A DNA stretch of 64,000 bases from Paenibacillus sp. JDR-2. Its GTDB lineage: Bacteria; Bacillota; Bacilli; Paenibacillales; Paenibacillaceae. Position numbers and translations under genes: made by a program. Below are positions 1 through 9,295 of the stretch, in pieces (within the stretch, counting starts at the first letter, position 1; each line of letters opens with the position of its first letter). The notes under the pieces are model-generated. The model saw only the letters and a list, made by a program, of their open reading frames with translations, ran no database searches and was not told where the DNA came from. The DNA lies in NCBI RefSeq assembly GCF_000023585.1, contig NC_012914.1:1101001-1165000 (forward strand). The letters run 5' to 3'.

Positions 1-37
1 CTTAAGCCGGGCAAAAGAGTGCGGACCACCTCCTAAA

Positions 38-70
38 AAGAATTGACGCACGCTTTTTGTGGCAATTCTT
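38..70 (-). terminator. possible weak hairpin terminator at the left edge
   Basis: An 8-bp inverted repeat (AAGAATTG / CAATTCTT, 17-nt loop) lies just downstream of the permease stop at 97. Read on the minus strand it is followed by a short T run and then an AGGAGGT sequence (28-34), which could be the ribosome site of a gene whose body lies left of the window. The stem is AT-rich, so it may only be an intercistronic hairpin. Nothing else is visible in 1-96. Confidence 0.3.
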
Positions 71-96
71 GCTTCGAAAGCATGGGCTTTTGATTG

Positions 97-975
97 TTAA
101 CCCTTCAAAGATCCAACCGTTAACCCTTTGACGAAATACTTCTGGAAAAAAGGGAAGATCACCAGCATCGGCCCGCTGGCTACGATAGCCATCGCCATCC
201 GGACGGTCAACGTCGGGAACTGCGCGAATTTCAGCTTATCCGCTACCTCGGCCATCGGCGAGTTTGCCAGAAACTCGGCTTGCGATAAGATCCGGACAAG
301 AAGCAGCTGAAGCGGTACGTATTTGTCGTTGTCGATAAAGAGCAGGGCGTTAAACCATTCATTCCAATACCCGAAAGCGATGAACAAGCCAAGAGTCGCC
401 AGGGCGGGCGTGGAGAGCGGCAGGATGATGGTGAAGAAGATCCGGTATTCTTTTGCCCCGTCTACCTTTGCGGATTCGATGATTTCTCTCGAAATCTTGT
501 CGAGAAACCCCTTCATAATCATGATGTTGAACGGGCTCATCACGGCGGGAATGATAAGGGCGGCCAGCGTGTTTTTTAGTTGCAGATATTGAGTCATCAG
601 GATATAGAACGGAATAAGTCCGCCGTTGAACAGCATCGTGAAGAAGACGTAGAACGTAAGCGGCCGCTGATAGCGGAAGTCGCTTCGCGAAATCGGATAA
701 GCCATCAAGGCGGTCATAAAGAGTGAGAGCACGGTGCCGATGACGGTGATCGCAATCGTAATCCCGTAGCCTCTAAGCAAAGGCTCCGGCTTCTCGAACA
801 CAATCCGGTAAGCTTCGAGGCTCCATTCCTTGGGCAGGAATTGATAGCCGAACTGATGCAGGCTGTTCTCCGAGCTCAGCGAGATCGAGATCACAAGGAC
901 AAAAGGCATGGCGATAAGCAGACATACGATAACGAAATACAGGTTAATGACGATATCGGCGAATTTGATTTTCAT
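97..975 (-). CDS. carbohydrate ABC transporter permease, LplC/YtcP (MalG-like) type
   Basis: Inner-membrane permease of a CUT1 importer, 292 aa, with about six hydrophobic segments. The EAA loop that docks the ATPase is visible at about residues 165-185 (ESAKVDGAKEY...LP), and the C-terminus FVKGLTVGSLKG is typical of the YtcP/LplC group. The start is supported by GAGGAGG 11 nt upstream. It follows its partner permease (stop at 996) by 20 nt, so the two are one transcript. The binding-protein gene of this importer is not seen and may lie left of the window. The substrate cannot be read from the sequence; the divergent beta-helix enzyme suggests an oligosaccharide from a plant or microbial polysaccharide. 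Confidence 0.9.
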   Translation of the reverse strand: MKIKFADIVINLYFVIVCLLIAMPFVLVISISLSSENSLHQFGYQFLPKEWSLEAYRIVFEKPEPLLRGYGITIAITVIGTVLSLFMTALMAYPISRSDFRYQRPLTFYVFFTMLFNGGLIPFYILMTQYLQLKNTLAALIIPAVMSPFNIMIMKGFLDKISREIIESAKVDGAKEYRIFFTIILPLSTPALATLGLFIAFGYWNEWFNALLFIDNDKYVPLQLLLVRILSQAEFLANSPMAEVADKLKFAQFPTLTVRMAMAIVASGPMLVIFPFFQKYFVKGLTVGSLKG

Positions 976-995
976 GGGCAGGCAGGCCTCCTCGG

Positions 996-1985
996 TCAGA
1001 AAAGCGCATTGTCTTTGTCAATGCGGCGGACGATCAGGTTAGCGGTTACGACGGTCACAAGCCCAACGACGGATTGCAGGAATCCGACTGCAGCGGCGGA
1101 GTTGATATCTCCGAGCTTCGTTAAGGCGCGGTAGACGTAGGTATCGATAATGTCCGTGGCAGGGAAGTTAGGCCCGACGTTATTCGGAACAAAATAATGC
1201 AGCCCGAAATCTCCTCTGAAAATATTGCCGAGTCCCAAAATAAACAAAATGATAACGAGCGGCTTCAGCAGCGGCAGGGTAATCCGGGTCATCATCTGCA
1301 CGCGGGAAGCTCCGTCCAGCCGGGCGGCTTCGTAATAGTCGGTGCTGATTCCCGTAATGCCGGCGAAGTAGACAAGCGTCGAGAACCCGACTCCTTTCCA
1401 GAGGGCGACAAGCGGAAGGATAAAGATCCAAGGCGTTGTCTCAAGGTACCAGTTATGACTCTTCTGGCCAAAGAACTCAAGGATCGTGTTCAAGTACCCG
1501 TTCTGAAAGTCGAGAAAAGCGTTGCCGATATAGCCGACCAGCACCATGGAGATGAAATAAGGAAGGAACAAAGTCGTCTGGTACACCTTGATCAGCTTGC
1601 TGGTCAGCTCGTTAAGAAGAAGGGCCATCAAGAGCGAGACCGCCATCGTGAGCAGGATGTACGTAAAGTTGTACAGCAGCGTATTGCGGATAATGCGGAA
1701 GGCATCCTGCGCTTTGAACAGAAATTCGAAGTTGTCGAAGCCGACCCATTTGCTGCCGAATATGCCTTGGTCATACCGGAAGTATTTGAAGGCCAGGATC
1801 AGCCCGACCATAGGCAAATAGGCAATGACCAGTTTGAATAACACGCCTGGGAGGGCAAGCAGGATCAGCTCGCGGTTTCGCCGGATATGCCGGAGCTCTT
1901 TGGCAAGCCAGCTTTTGCGTTTAACGGGTGTTGGGGCTGCCGGCTGCTCCTCACTTGGTAGACCGGCAGGCGGGATGTTAGGCAA
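996..1985 (-). CDS. carbohydrate ABC transporter permease, LplB (MalF-like) type
   Basis: First permease of the left-edge importer. It has a hydrophilic N-terminus of about 45 residues rich in Pro, Arg and Lys, then six predicted membrane segments and the EAA loop YYEAARLDGASRVQMM near residue 230. Start choice: GGAGG lies only 2 nt before an ATG at 1991 but 8 nt before a TTG at 1985, so I prefer the TTG; a further upstream ATG at 2024 has no ribosome site. It is transcribed with the LplC-type gene after it. Upstream, a strong terminator (2118-2161) separates it from the regulator gene, so it probably has its own activator-dependent promoter in 2025-2117, where only a -10-like TATAAA is visible. 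Confidence 0.88.
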   Translation of the reverse strand: MPNIPPAGLPSEEQPAAPTPVKRKSWLAKELRHIRRNRELILLALPGVLFKLVIAYLPMVGLILAFKYFRYDQGIFGSKWVGFDNFEFLFKAQDAFRIIRNTLLYNFTYILLTMAVSLLMALLLNELTSKLIKVYQTTLFLPYFISMVLVGYIGNAFLDFQNGYLNTILEFFGQKSHNWYLETTPWIFILPLVALWKGVGFSTLVYFAGITGISTDYYEAARLDGASRVQMMTRITLPLLKPLVIILFILGLGNIFRGDFGLHYFVPNNVGPNFPATDIIDTYVYRALTKLGDINSAAAVGFLQSVVGLVTVVTANLIVRRIDKDNALF

Positions 1986-2117
1986 GTGCATCTCCTCCAA
2001 TCTTTGATGAGTCCAGCATGCCATGACCCGAAACCGGCGGGATAGCGTTCATTGTTTGAATAACTGTAGAAGCGGGCTGTACTTATTGCGAATTACTGTT
2101 TTATACAGCTTCGGCAT

Positions 2118-2161
2118 AAGAAAACCGCCTGCTTCCTCGGAGGGAAGCAGGCGGTTTTCTT
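2118..2161 (-). terminator. intrinsic terminator after the membrane AraC regulator
   Basis: A perfect 19-bp stem (2118-2136 with 2143-2161, loop of 6) whose minus-strand 3' arm ends in TTTTCTT. It overlaps the stop codon of the regulator gene and should stop its transcript before the permease genes. Confidence 0.85.
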
Positions 2162-4488
2162 CAAGAGATCGATTTTTTAATGCGGAATTCCTTCGGCGTT
2201 GTGCCGAACTTGCTTTTGAATAAGCGGAAAAAATAGCTCTGGTTGCCGTAACCGACCTTCTCCATAATCTCGGTGATGGTGCTGTCTTCTTTGAGCAGCA
2301 GCTCCTGTGCCCGGCGCAGACGGACATCGTTGAGATATTCCGTAATGGTCATTCCGCAGCTGTCCTTAAACAGCTTGCCGACGTAAGCGGAGCTTAACTT
2401 GACGGTGGAAGCGATGGACTGCTGGCTTAAGTTGTAGTCGCTGTATTTTTGCCAGATGAGTTCCTTCACGGTCTCGATAATCATCTCGTTGCGTTCCATG
2501 CTGGAAGGCTTCGCCTCCTCGCATATCGCGGTGCAGAGGGACAGGAAGGCGAGATGAAGCTCATCCAGCGTATAGTAATCCTGCGGCAGAAGCGGGATGC
2601 GTTCGATATCGACGGACAGCTGGGTAATGCGGTTGCTCGTAATTTCGGCTGCCGCGTTTTTGATAATCCAGGCCATATCGGCGATCGCTCTTCTCATATC
2701 CTCCAGCTGCAGCGCGGCCAGCAAGGCGAAAGCCCGTTCCAGCTCGCTGCCGGCTTCGGTCAGCTTGCCTTTCTTGATGGCCTCGGACAGCTTTTTCTCC
2801 ACGTCGTCCGGCAGAGACTTTTGTTTGTTCTCGAGATTTGTACGTATATCCTGCTCTTCTATAATCGCTTTGTAGCCCATCAGAATACTGTACTGGCTAA
2901 GCTGATAGGACTGGTAATAGCTTGCGGACAGCTGGGTCAGCTGGGTAACGGCCTCGCCGATTCCGCAGGTCAAAGAAAGATTGTAATAACGCTCCAGTAT
3001 CTGCTGGATATCGGCGATAGCGGGTTTAACGGCTGCCGGATCAAGGGTCTCCTCCTTGCCCGACAACAGGATGGTGAAATGATCCTCCTGCATATCGATC
3101 ATCTCGCAGCGGAAAGCCCGCGACAGTACTTCCTTCGTAATATTCGTAACCGCAAAGCTATGCAGCTTTTTCATGGCGGATGATGTCCTTCGGTCATACT
3201 CGTCGTACCGGTCGAAACGGAGCGTGCAATTCATATACGGGCCGCTTGGCGCTAGCTGCAACTCGTGCTTCCTGATCAGCTGCCTCATATCCAGCTCGGA
3301 AAGGCTGCGGTTGTCGGTCAAAAACTTGCGGATATAGTATTTGCGCACAATCTGCTCCGAGCTTATCTCCTGCAGCTGTCCGGAGAGCTGCTCGTAGAGA
3401 TCGCCCATGGCATCCAATTCATTGCGCTTGCCCGAATCCGGTGCGGTATTCCTCATATGCGGGAGAATCCGTCTCAGCATGGCTTCGATTGGACCGTACA
3501 GCTTGTAGCTCAGCCAGATGGAGATTCCGATGGAGAGCAGGATAAAAGCGCCGGTCAGCGCAAAATTACGGGCACGCATATCCGAGACGGCTTTCATGAT
3601 CTCCTTGTAAGGCTGAATGTACAGAATCGTCCAGTCGCCGATGCCGTGCAGGTAGGTGATCATCACCTTTTGCCCGCCGGAATTTCCGATAACAAAGCCG
3701 GAGTCGTTAGCAGCTCCGCTCTCCCCGTTAGGAGCTTGTATCAGCTTGCCTATACTTGCTTGATCAAGAGGAAGGGTCTGCCCGGAATGGCCGCTGTCGA
3801 ACAGCTGGCCGCCGGAGGTTCGGATCAGAATCTCACCGCTGTTCCCGCTGCTTATGCCGTTCAGCTTGCTTAAGCTGTCAAATACCCAATCGGGTTTAAT
3901 GAACAAAATAATAGCCGATTGGCTCGGGGTAAACGGACCATACGTATCCGTGACGATAAACGCAAAGGCATCAATCTTGTTCGAATGCTGGAAGCTGAAC
4001 GGGATGAGTCTGGAGGCTGGCAGGGAGCCTTCCGAGGAGCGCAGCAGCCAATCAAGGATACTGCTTTTTGTTGTGCCGCCATCTACCAGAAAGTCGCTGG
4101 AGGAGCCGTACAGCTCCCGGGTTGAAGCGTTATAGACCGCCATCGAATGCAGGAACGAGGAGCTTTCCAGCATATTGTACATTTGCTGATAGCCGCGGAT
4201 ATAGTCCATTTTGGGCAGGTTGTTGCTGAACATCAGAGGAATCAAGGCGTTATCGCGAAAGGCGAAGGTAGACAGGTGTACGATTATTTCGTTCATATAA
4301 GAGAGGTTGTATTGAGTCTGGGTCAGCACCTTAAGGTTCGCGTCTTCCTGCACATGCTTGACGGACCGCTCGAGCAGATACGTATTGGCTGCGGACAAGC
4401 CGGTAAGGATTAACGCCATTGTCAGCATGATGGAAAACAACACGCGTTTGAAATATTTTTTCGAGGTAAAGTAGCCGTACGCTTTCAT
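2161..4488 (-). CDS. membrane-anchored AraC-family transcriptional regulator
   Basis: 775 aa. An N-terminal membrane segment (about 16-38), an extracytoplasmic sensor region of about 260 residues, a second membrane segment (about 305-325) and a C-terminal AraC double helix-turn-helix (about 675-775, with SQQSIASTVKLSSAYVGKLF and the signature region VGYGNQSYFFRLFKSKFG). This one-protein design is common in Paenibacillus beside CUT1 importers: the outer domain senses a sugar or binding protein and the HTH activates the importer genes directly, with no kinase step. It lies upstream of the two permeases in the same direction and is divergent from the beta-helix enzyme gene. GGGGCGGG before the ATG at 4488 serves as ribosome site. 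The ligand is unknown. Confidence 0.88.
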   Translation of the reverse strand: MKAYGYFTSKKYFKRVLFSIMLTMALILTGLSAANTYLLERSVKHVQEDANLKVLTQTQYNLSYMNEIIVHLSTFAFRDNALIPLMFSNNLPKMDYIRGYQQMYNMLESSSFLHSMAVYNASTRELYGSSSDFLVDGGTTKSSILDWLLRSSEGSLPASRLIPFSFQHSNKIDAFAFIVTDTYGPFTPSQSAIILFIKPDWVFDSLSKLNGISSGNSGEILIRTSGGQLFDSGHSGQTLPLDQASIGKLIQAPNGESGAANDSGFVIGNSGGQKVMITYLHGIGDWTILYIQPYKEIMKAVSDMRARNFALTGAFILLSIGISIWLSYKLYGPIEAMLRRILPHMRNTAPDSGKRNELDAMGDLYEQLSGQLQEISSEQIVRKYYIRKFLTDNRSLSELDMRQLIRKHELQLAPSGPYMNCTLRFDRYDEYDRRTSSAMKKLHSFAVTNITKEVLSRAFRCEMIDMQEDHFTILLSGKEETLDPAAVKPAIADIQQILERYYNLSLTCGIGEAVTQLTQLSASYYQSYQLSQYSILMGYKAIIEEQDIRTNLENKQKSLPDDVEKKLSEAIKKGKLTEAGSELERAFALLAALQLEDMRRAIADMAWIIKNAAAEITSNRITQLSVDIERIPLLPQDYYTLDELHLAFLSLCTAICEEAKPSSMERNEMIIETVKELIWQKYSDYNLSQQSIASTVKLSSAYVGKLFKDSCGMTITEYLNDVRLRRAQELLLKEDSTITEIMEKVGYGNQSYFFRLFKSKFGTTPKEFRIKKSIS

Positions 4489-4534
4489 GAGTATCCCGCC
4501 CCTTTATCCGGCATGTAGTCTCTCTATGTATAGT

Positions 4535-4548
4535 TGTAAACGCTGCCA
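4535..4548. promoter_or_regulatory. candidate CcpA-binding cre box
   Basis: TGTAAACGCTGCCA matches 13 of 14 positions of the cre consensus TGWAARCGYTWNCW. It lies in the divergent region between the membrane AraC regulator and the beta-helix enzyme, so CcpA could repress one or both when a preferred sugar is present. Confidence 0.6.
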
Positions 4549-4696
4549 AACCGTAGCGCAAGGGTTATTTTGGCCGGAATCGCCTTAGAAAGCAGAGAAC
4601 CGCATATCGTACGCTTTTTAGCATTTTGTGCAGTTTACAGTATGGCGTTTGCTGTGGCAGTGTGAAGTCAAACAGCAGGCAAAAGGCGGTGGGGCG

Positions 4697-6781
4697 ATGC
4701 TTGAAATCTATGTCAGCGCATTGGGCAGTGATGAAGGAGACGGGAGCAAGGAGAAGCCGTTCCGGAGTATGCGGGAGGCTCAATCGGCCGTTCGCTCTAT
4801 GGTGAAAAAAGGGACGACCGGCGGAATAACCGTTATGGTTGGAGAAGGAACCTATACGCTTGATGAACCACTCCGCTTCGGCAGCGGCGATGCGGACGGG
4901 GAACGCTGTCCGGTTATATACCGGAGTGCGGAGGAGCGGACAGCGGAGTTTATCGGCGGGAAGGTTCTGTCCGAGTGGAAGGATGAAGGAAAGGGAGTAT
5001 GGACCGCGCAGGTGCCGAAGGGCGTACGGTTTCATACCCTGTATGCCGATGGCGGACGTATTTCGAAAGCAAGAATGCCTGCCTCCGGTTATTACCGATC
5101 GCTTCCGCTGGAAGAAGACGGACGAGCCGGAATCGGCCATAAAGAAGGGGAATTCCCGGATATTCCGGATAAGGATGCGGAGGGCCTGCAGATTTATGTA
5201 TGGCCGGGCGGCGGCGAAGCGAATTGGTTCGCGGAGACCATTCCGGTCGCCGGAATGAAGGAAGGCAAAATTCTGTTCAAGCGGCCTAGCTGCTGGGAGA
5301 TCGGGGAAGGCTCCCGGTATTATTTGCAGGGTTCGCTTGCCTTTCTGCGGGAACCTGGACAGTTCCATCTGGATGAGGCGGCAGGCGTGCTGTATTACCG
5401 GCCGCGAAGCGGGTCGCCGCTGAATGAACGGGTGGTTGCTCCGGTTATCGGCCGAATTCTGCATATCCAAGGAGATAGTGATGAGGAGCGGGTATCAGGG
5501 CTTGCATTTTCGGGACTGACGTTTACCTGCACGGACTTTACGGAGGACTTTCGGATGATGCGGGAAGAGCCCGGTATGGACAATGCGGAGCCCGATGAGA
5601 ACCGGAACGGCATTATATACATGCGGGATGTCCGCGGAATCGAGATTTCGGACTGCGTCATTCAAAATTCGGGTACATGCGGCATCTATATGGACCGCAG
5701 CGCTGAAGGCGTGAGTCTGCTGCGCAACCGAATCGAGCGGGTAGGCCATACCGGCATCTATGCTTCCGGTTATGCGCCGGGAGAAGGAGCTTTTCAAGAT
5801 AATCTTGCCCCTAACCAGAACAAAGGACATTGCATAACAGACAATATCATTACGGATGGCGGCGAGCTTGTCGGGCACGGGAGCGGCATTGTGCTGTATC
5901 AGAGCGGAGCTAATGAAATTGCCCATAACCGGATAGCCAACATGCCCCGGTATGGCATATCAATGAAGGGACTACGCTACCAGCGGATGCCGGAGAAGCT
6001 TTGGGGAGTGGACGTAACCTGGGATAATCATGCTTCGTTTCTGTTCACCCGCAATAATGTGATTCGCCATAACGACCTGTCCAATGTCATGACCGACAGC
6101 CAGGACGGAGGCATCATTGAATCTTGGGGAATCGGCCGGGGCAATGTGATTCATGGCAACCGCCTTCATCACAGCGGGATCCATTTTTCTTTCGGATTCG
6201 GAATCTATCTGGACGATGCTTCAAGCGATGCGGAGGTAACCCATAATCTCCTTGATCATTTGTACCAGACGGGGGAAGGCAAGCTGTGGATGGCTATTTT
6301 CTCGAAAGGAATCGGCAACCGGATTATTAACAACTTAATCACAAATAACGAATCGGAATGCGCCTTTGGCACGCAGGAAATGGTAGGCGAGAGCAATAGG
6401 GATATTGTTATCCGATCCAATATCGTATCCAACTCCGGCTATATGTATGCCCACGTGAATTGGAGTAATGAGCGGCTGGCCTCGTCGGACTGCAATTTAT
6501 ACTGGCGAGGCGGCGAGTCTCCGCTTGTGACAAGCGAGGAGCTGCCGTTTCCGGCGGTTGGCGTGAGCAAGGTCTGGGGCAAGCTGTATATTTGGGAATC
6601 CTGGCGTTCGCTTGCGGATGGGAAGCTTGACGCGCAGACGATCCTGGCACCTGCGCAATTTGTAGACGAAGCAGCGGGAGATTACCGCTTGCTGCCGACA
6701 TCTCCGGCCTATCGGCTTGGCTGGCAGGATATCGATTTCTCGAGGTTTGGTCCAAGACTGAAACCAAAGGAAGGGCAGTGA
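4697..6781 (+). CDS. right-handed parallel beta-helix carbohydrate-active enzyme (GH141-like or lyase), cytoplasmic
   Basis: 694 aa from the ATG at 4697, preceded by GGTGGGGCG; an in-frame start at 4628 has no ribosome site. The N-terminus EIYVSALGSDEGDGSKEKPF and the repeated short N-rich strands in the middle and C-terminal half (for example GNVIHGNRLHHSG) are typical of beta-helix proteins annotated as right-handed parallel beta-helix repeat or GH141/GH120-like enzymes. There is no signal peptide, so it should act inside the cell on an imported oligosaccharide. It is divergent from the regulator and importer genes. The catalytic residues and exact reaction cannot be assigned here; a glycoside hydrolase is more likely than a lyase because of the N-terminal region. 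Confidence 0.75.
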   Translation: MLEIYVSALGSDEGDGSKEKPFRSMREAQSAVRSMVKKGTTGGITVMVGEGTYTLDEPLRFGSGDADGERCPVIYRSAEERTAEFIGGKVLSEWKDEGKGVWTAQVPKGVRFHTLYADGGRISKARMPASGYYRSLPLEEDGRAGIGHKEGEFPDIPDKDAEGLQIYVWPGGGEANWFAETIPVAGMKEGKILFKRPSCWEIGEGSRYYLQGSLAFLREPGQFHLDEAAGVLYYRPRSGSPLNERVVAPVIGRILHIQGDSDEERVSGLAFSGLTFTCTDFTEDFRMMREEPGMDNAEPDENRNGIIYMRDVRGIEISDCVIQNSGTCGIYMDRSAEGVSLLRNRIERVGHTGIYASGYAPGEGAFQDNLAPNQNKGHCITDNIITDGGELVGHGSGIVLYQSGANEIAHNRIANMPRYGISMKGLRYQRMPEKLWGVDVTWDNHASFLFTRNNVIRHNDLSNVMTDSQDGGIIESWGIGRGNVIHGNRLHHSGIHFSFGFGIYLDDASSDAEVTHNLLDHLYQTGEGKLWMAIFSKGIGNRIINNLITNNESECAFGTQEMVGESNRDIVIRSNIVSNSGYMYAHVNWSNERLASSDCNLYWRGGESPLVTSEELPFPAVGVSKVWGKLYIWESWRSLADGKLDAQTILAPAQFVDEAAGDYRLLPTSPAYRLGWQDIDFSRFGPRLKPKEGQ

Positions 6782-6819
6782 TTTAGACGAAGGTGTTGGA
6801 TGCCAGGTCGATTCAATAA

Positions 6820-6847
6820 AAGCGCGGCCACTTGAAGAGCCGCGCTT
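6820..6847. terminator. hairpin terminator between convergent genes
   Basis: A 9-bp stem (AAGCGCGGC / GCCGCGCTT, 10-nt loop) between the beta-helix enzyme and the convergent flavodoxin gene. There is no long T run on either side, so efficiency is uncertain. Confidence 0.5.
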
Positions 6848-6904
6848 GTCATAAGTCCAGTTCTAATGCCACGTAAGCTCGTTAAGCGCGCTTGCGTTGC
6901 TTGC

Positions 6905-7471
6905 TTAAACCGTTGTCCCCGGCGTTTTTTTGCCTGCCGCGTAAGTGCCCGCCGCATTAGCTACGCGCGTTCCAAGAGCTTCGCCTAACGTCAGCCCCTT
7001 CGCGAAGAGCGATTGGCTCAGCGGGTCATGGGTGTCCTCAACGGGAGATGTGACGCCTACCCCGTAATAACTGCCGTACAGCGCATTTGCGGGAATATTG
7101 GCCGGCAAGCCGACGATGATCATCCCTTGGTGCAGCATCGGCGTAATCAAGTTCAGCAAGGTAGCTTCTACCCCTCCGTGTATGGTTGCAGTCGTGCAGA
7201 AGACGGCGCCGATTTTATCAACGAGCGTCCCGTTTGCCCATAAATAGCCGAGTTTGTCGATCCATTCTTTCATGCCGGAACTGATCGTACCGAAGTGCCC
7301 GGGACAACCCCAGATGATGGCATCCATCTGTTCGAGGTCTTTGACGCTCGCCTGTTTGACGTGATTTATGAAGATCTCTGCTCCTTCCACGCGTTCAGCA
7401 CCTCTGGCAATGGAGCGGGCGAGCTGTTCCGTGTGACCTGCTTCGCTATCATATACAATGTAAATTTTCAT
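6905..7471 (-). CDS. flavodoxin-fold NAD(P)H:quinone oxidoreductase, WrbA-like
   Basis: 188 aa. The start [21 protein letters not shown] is the FMN-phosphate loop of flavodoxin-like reductases; [19 protein letters not shown] and [26 protein letters not shown] are the two further FMN-contact regions of the WrbA family, and the length fits (about 190-200 aa). It should reduce quinones by two electrons and so limit redox cycling. The gene is last in a marR / MFS exporter / flavodoxin operon (42 nt after the exporter), suggesting a combined response to a quinone-like or phenolic toxin: export plus detoxification. Ribosome site GAGAGGAG 8 nt before the ATG. Confidence 0.85.
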   Translation of the reverse strand: MKIYIVYDSEAGHTEQLARSIARGAERVEGAEIFINHVKQASVKDLEQMDAIIWGCPGHFGTISSGMKEWIDKLGYLWANGTLVDKIGAVFCTTATIHGGVEATLLNLITPMLHQGMIIVGLPANIPANALYGSYYGVGVTSPVEDTHDPLSQSLFAKGLTLGEALGTRVANAAGTYAAGKKTPGTTV

Positions 7472-7513
7472 CGATTAATCTCCTCTCTTGGCTCTGAAAT
7501 CAAGCGCGATTCC

Positions 7514-9292
7514 TCACTCGTTTTCTTTTTGCGGTCTGTTGAGCTTCTTAAGCGACTCCCGGTATGCCTTATCGTTCATTTCTTCCTGGCGGTCATCTTG
7601 TTCGGGAGGAGTGCCTTTTAACCGAAGAATCGCCTTCCGGTATTCCTGATCGTTAAATTGTTCGTTGTTCTTCGCCGGTTCAGGCGTAAGGAACCCGCGG
7701 ATGGCGTTGCGGAAATCACCGTCTGCGCTTTGCCGATTCGTGCGATTTTCGTTGTTAGCCAATTCCTCGGCAGGCGCAGCCTCTTTCTCCGCCTTATCCG
7801 GCATTTGCACCGCTTCCGCCGCTTTGTCCGGCACCTGCACCGCGTCCTCGGCAGGCTTCACCTTGCGGATGAAGAAGGCGAGCACGAGCGCGGCAACCGT
7901 CAACCATGTCGCGACGACGAACGATTGATTAATGCCGTAGATCGTCGATTGTATGGTGATTTCGCCCATTTTTGCTTTGTCGGACGGCGAGATGTTGCCG
8001 GCGATGATCAACTCCTTCGCATGCGACGCCGCTTTATTAGTCATGATGGTGACAAGGATCGCGGTGCCAAGCGCGCCGGAGACGTTCCGGAGCGTCTGTG
8101 ACATGGCCGAGCCGTGCGCATTCAGGCGGCGCGGCAGCTGGTTGAGGCCTGCTGTCTGGATGGGCATCATCAGCATGGACATGCCGAACATCCGAAGCGT
8201 ATAGAAGAGCATCATGTGATTGTACGACGAATCGATTTCTAAATGACTGAATTCGTACGTCGTAACGGTCGTAATGATAAGGCCGATAACGGCCAGCCAG
8301 CGTGCGCCGATTTTGTCGAACACCATGCCGGTAATCGGCGACATGATACCCATCAGGATTGCGCCCGGGAGCAGTAATAATCCTGATTCGAGAGGCGTAA
8401 AGCCGCGGATATTCTGCAGGAAGATCGGCAATAGAATCATGCCGGAGAACATGGCCATTGTAATAATGGCGTTAATCAACGCGGTAAGCGAGAACATCGA
8501 ATACTTGAAGACGCGCATCTCAAGCAGCGGAGCTTTCATCAATATCGAACGGACGACGAACAGAATGAGCGAAATCGCGCCGACGGCCAGGCAAACGATG
8601 ACTTCCGTGGAATCCCAGCCTTCCGTACCCGCTTCGCTGAAGCCGTACAACAGGCCGCCGAAGCCGAGCGTGGATAACACGACGCTCAGAATGTCGAGAT
8701 TCGGCCGGGATGTCTTGATGACGTCCTTCATCGAGAAGGCGCCGAATACAACGGCAAGAATCGCTAGCGGTAATACGATATAGAACAGCACATGCCAGTC
8801 GTAGTGCTCAACGACCCAGCCGGAGAGCGTCGGTCCGACGGCCGGAGCGAAAATCATCGCAACGCCCATCAGGCCCATCGCTTTGCCGCGCTCTTCAACG
8901 GGGAAGATGGTCAAGGTGACGATAGTCATCAGCGGCATCAGAATGCCGGCGCCGCATGCCTGTACGAGACGGCCGGCTAACAAAGAGCTGAAGTCGCCCG
9001 ACAGGGCACATACGACCGTACCGATCGCGAATAAGGACGAGGCGACAAGAAACAGCTTCCGGGTCGTAAACCGGTTGATCAAATAAGCGCTGATTGGGAC
9101 GAGCACGCCGTTCACCAGCATGTAGCCGTTGGACAGCCATTGGATCGTGCTTTCGCCGACGTCAAGATCCGCCATCATTTTCGGCAACGCGACGTTAAGC
9201 ACGGTTTGGCTCAACAGAGCCACGAACGCAGCGATTAGCAAGGAGGCCATTATCGGCCCTTTGCGCAATTGATTGGACACAACTGTTGTCAT
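7514..9292 (-). CDS. MFS drug exporter of the DHA2 (EmrB/QacA) family with a repeat-bearing C-terminal tail
   Basis: 592 aa. The first about 475 residues carry 14 predicted membrane segments with the DHA2 features TVLNVALPKMMADL (segment 1) and GRLVQACGAGILMPL (motif C-like region), giving proton-driven efflux of lipophilic compounds. Odd part: a charged cytoplasmic tail of about 115 residues. It has two copies of an AVQ(V/M)PDKA repeat and then three copies of a D/E-x-x-(Y/F)-R-x-(A/S)-(I/L) motif (DFRNAIRGF, EYRKAILRL, AYRESLKKL), absent from typical exporters of about 480 aa. It starts 3 nt after the marR stop, with AAGGAGG inside the end of marR, so the two genes are translationally coupled. 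Confidence 0.88.
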   Translation of the reverse strand: MTTVVSNQLRKGPIMASLLIAAFVALLSQTVLNVALPKMMADLDVGESTIQWLSNGYMLVNGVLVPISAYLINRFTTRKLFLVASSLFAIGTVVCALSGDFSSLLAGRLVQACGAGILMPLMTIVTLTIFPVEERGKAMGLMGVAMIFAPAVGPTLSGWVVEHYDWHVLFYIVLPLAILAVVFGAFSMKDVIKTSRPNLDILSVVLSTLGFGGLLYGFSEAGTEGWDSTEVIVCLAVGAISLILFVVRSILMKAPLLEMRVFKYSMFSLTALINAIITMAMFSGMILLPIFLQNIRGFTPLESGLLLLPGAILMGIMSPITGMVFDKIGARWLAVIGLIITTVTTYEFSHLEIDSSYNHMMLFYTLRMFGMSMLMMPIQTAGLNQLPRRLNAHGSAMSQTLRNVSGALGTAILVTIMTNKAASHAKELIIAGNISPSDKAKMGEITIQSTIYGINQSFVVATWLTVAALVLAFFIRKVKPAEDAVQVPDKAAEAVQMPDKAEKEAAPAEELANNENRTNRQSADGDFRNAIRGFLTPEPAKNNEQFNDQEYRKAILRLKGTPPEQDDRQEEMNDKAYRESLKKLNRPQKENE

Positions 9293-9295
9293 GGC

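Noticed and set aside
4565..5470. A 301-codon minus-strand frame opposite the start of the beta-helix enzyme gene
   Set aside because: It is Arg/Pro-rich with no motif or ribosome site and overlaps a well-supported gene.
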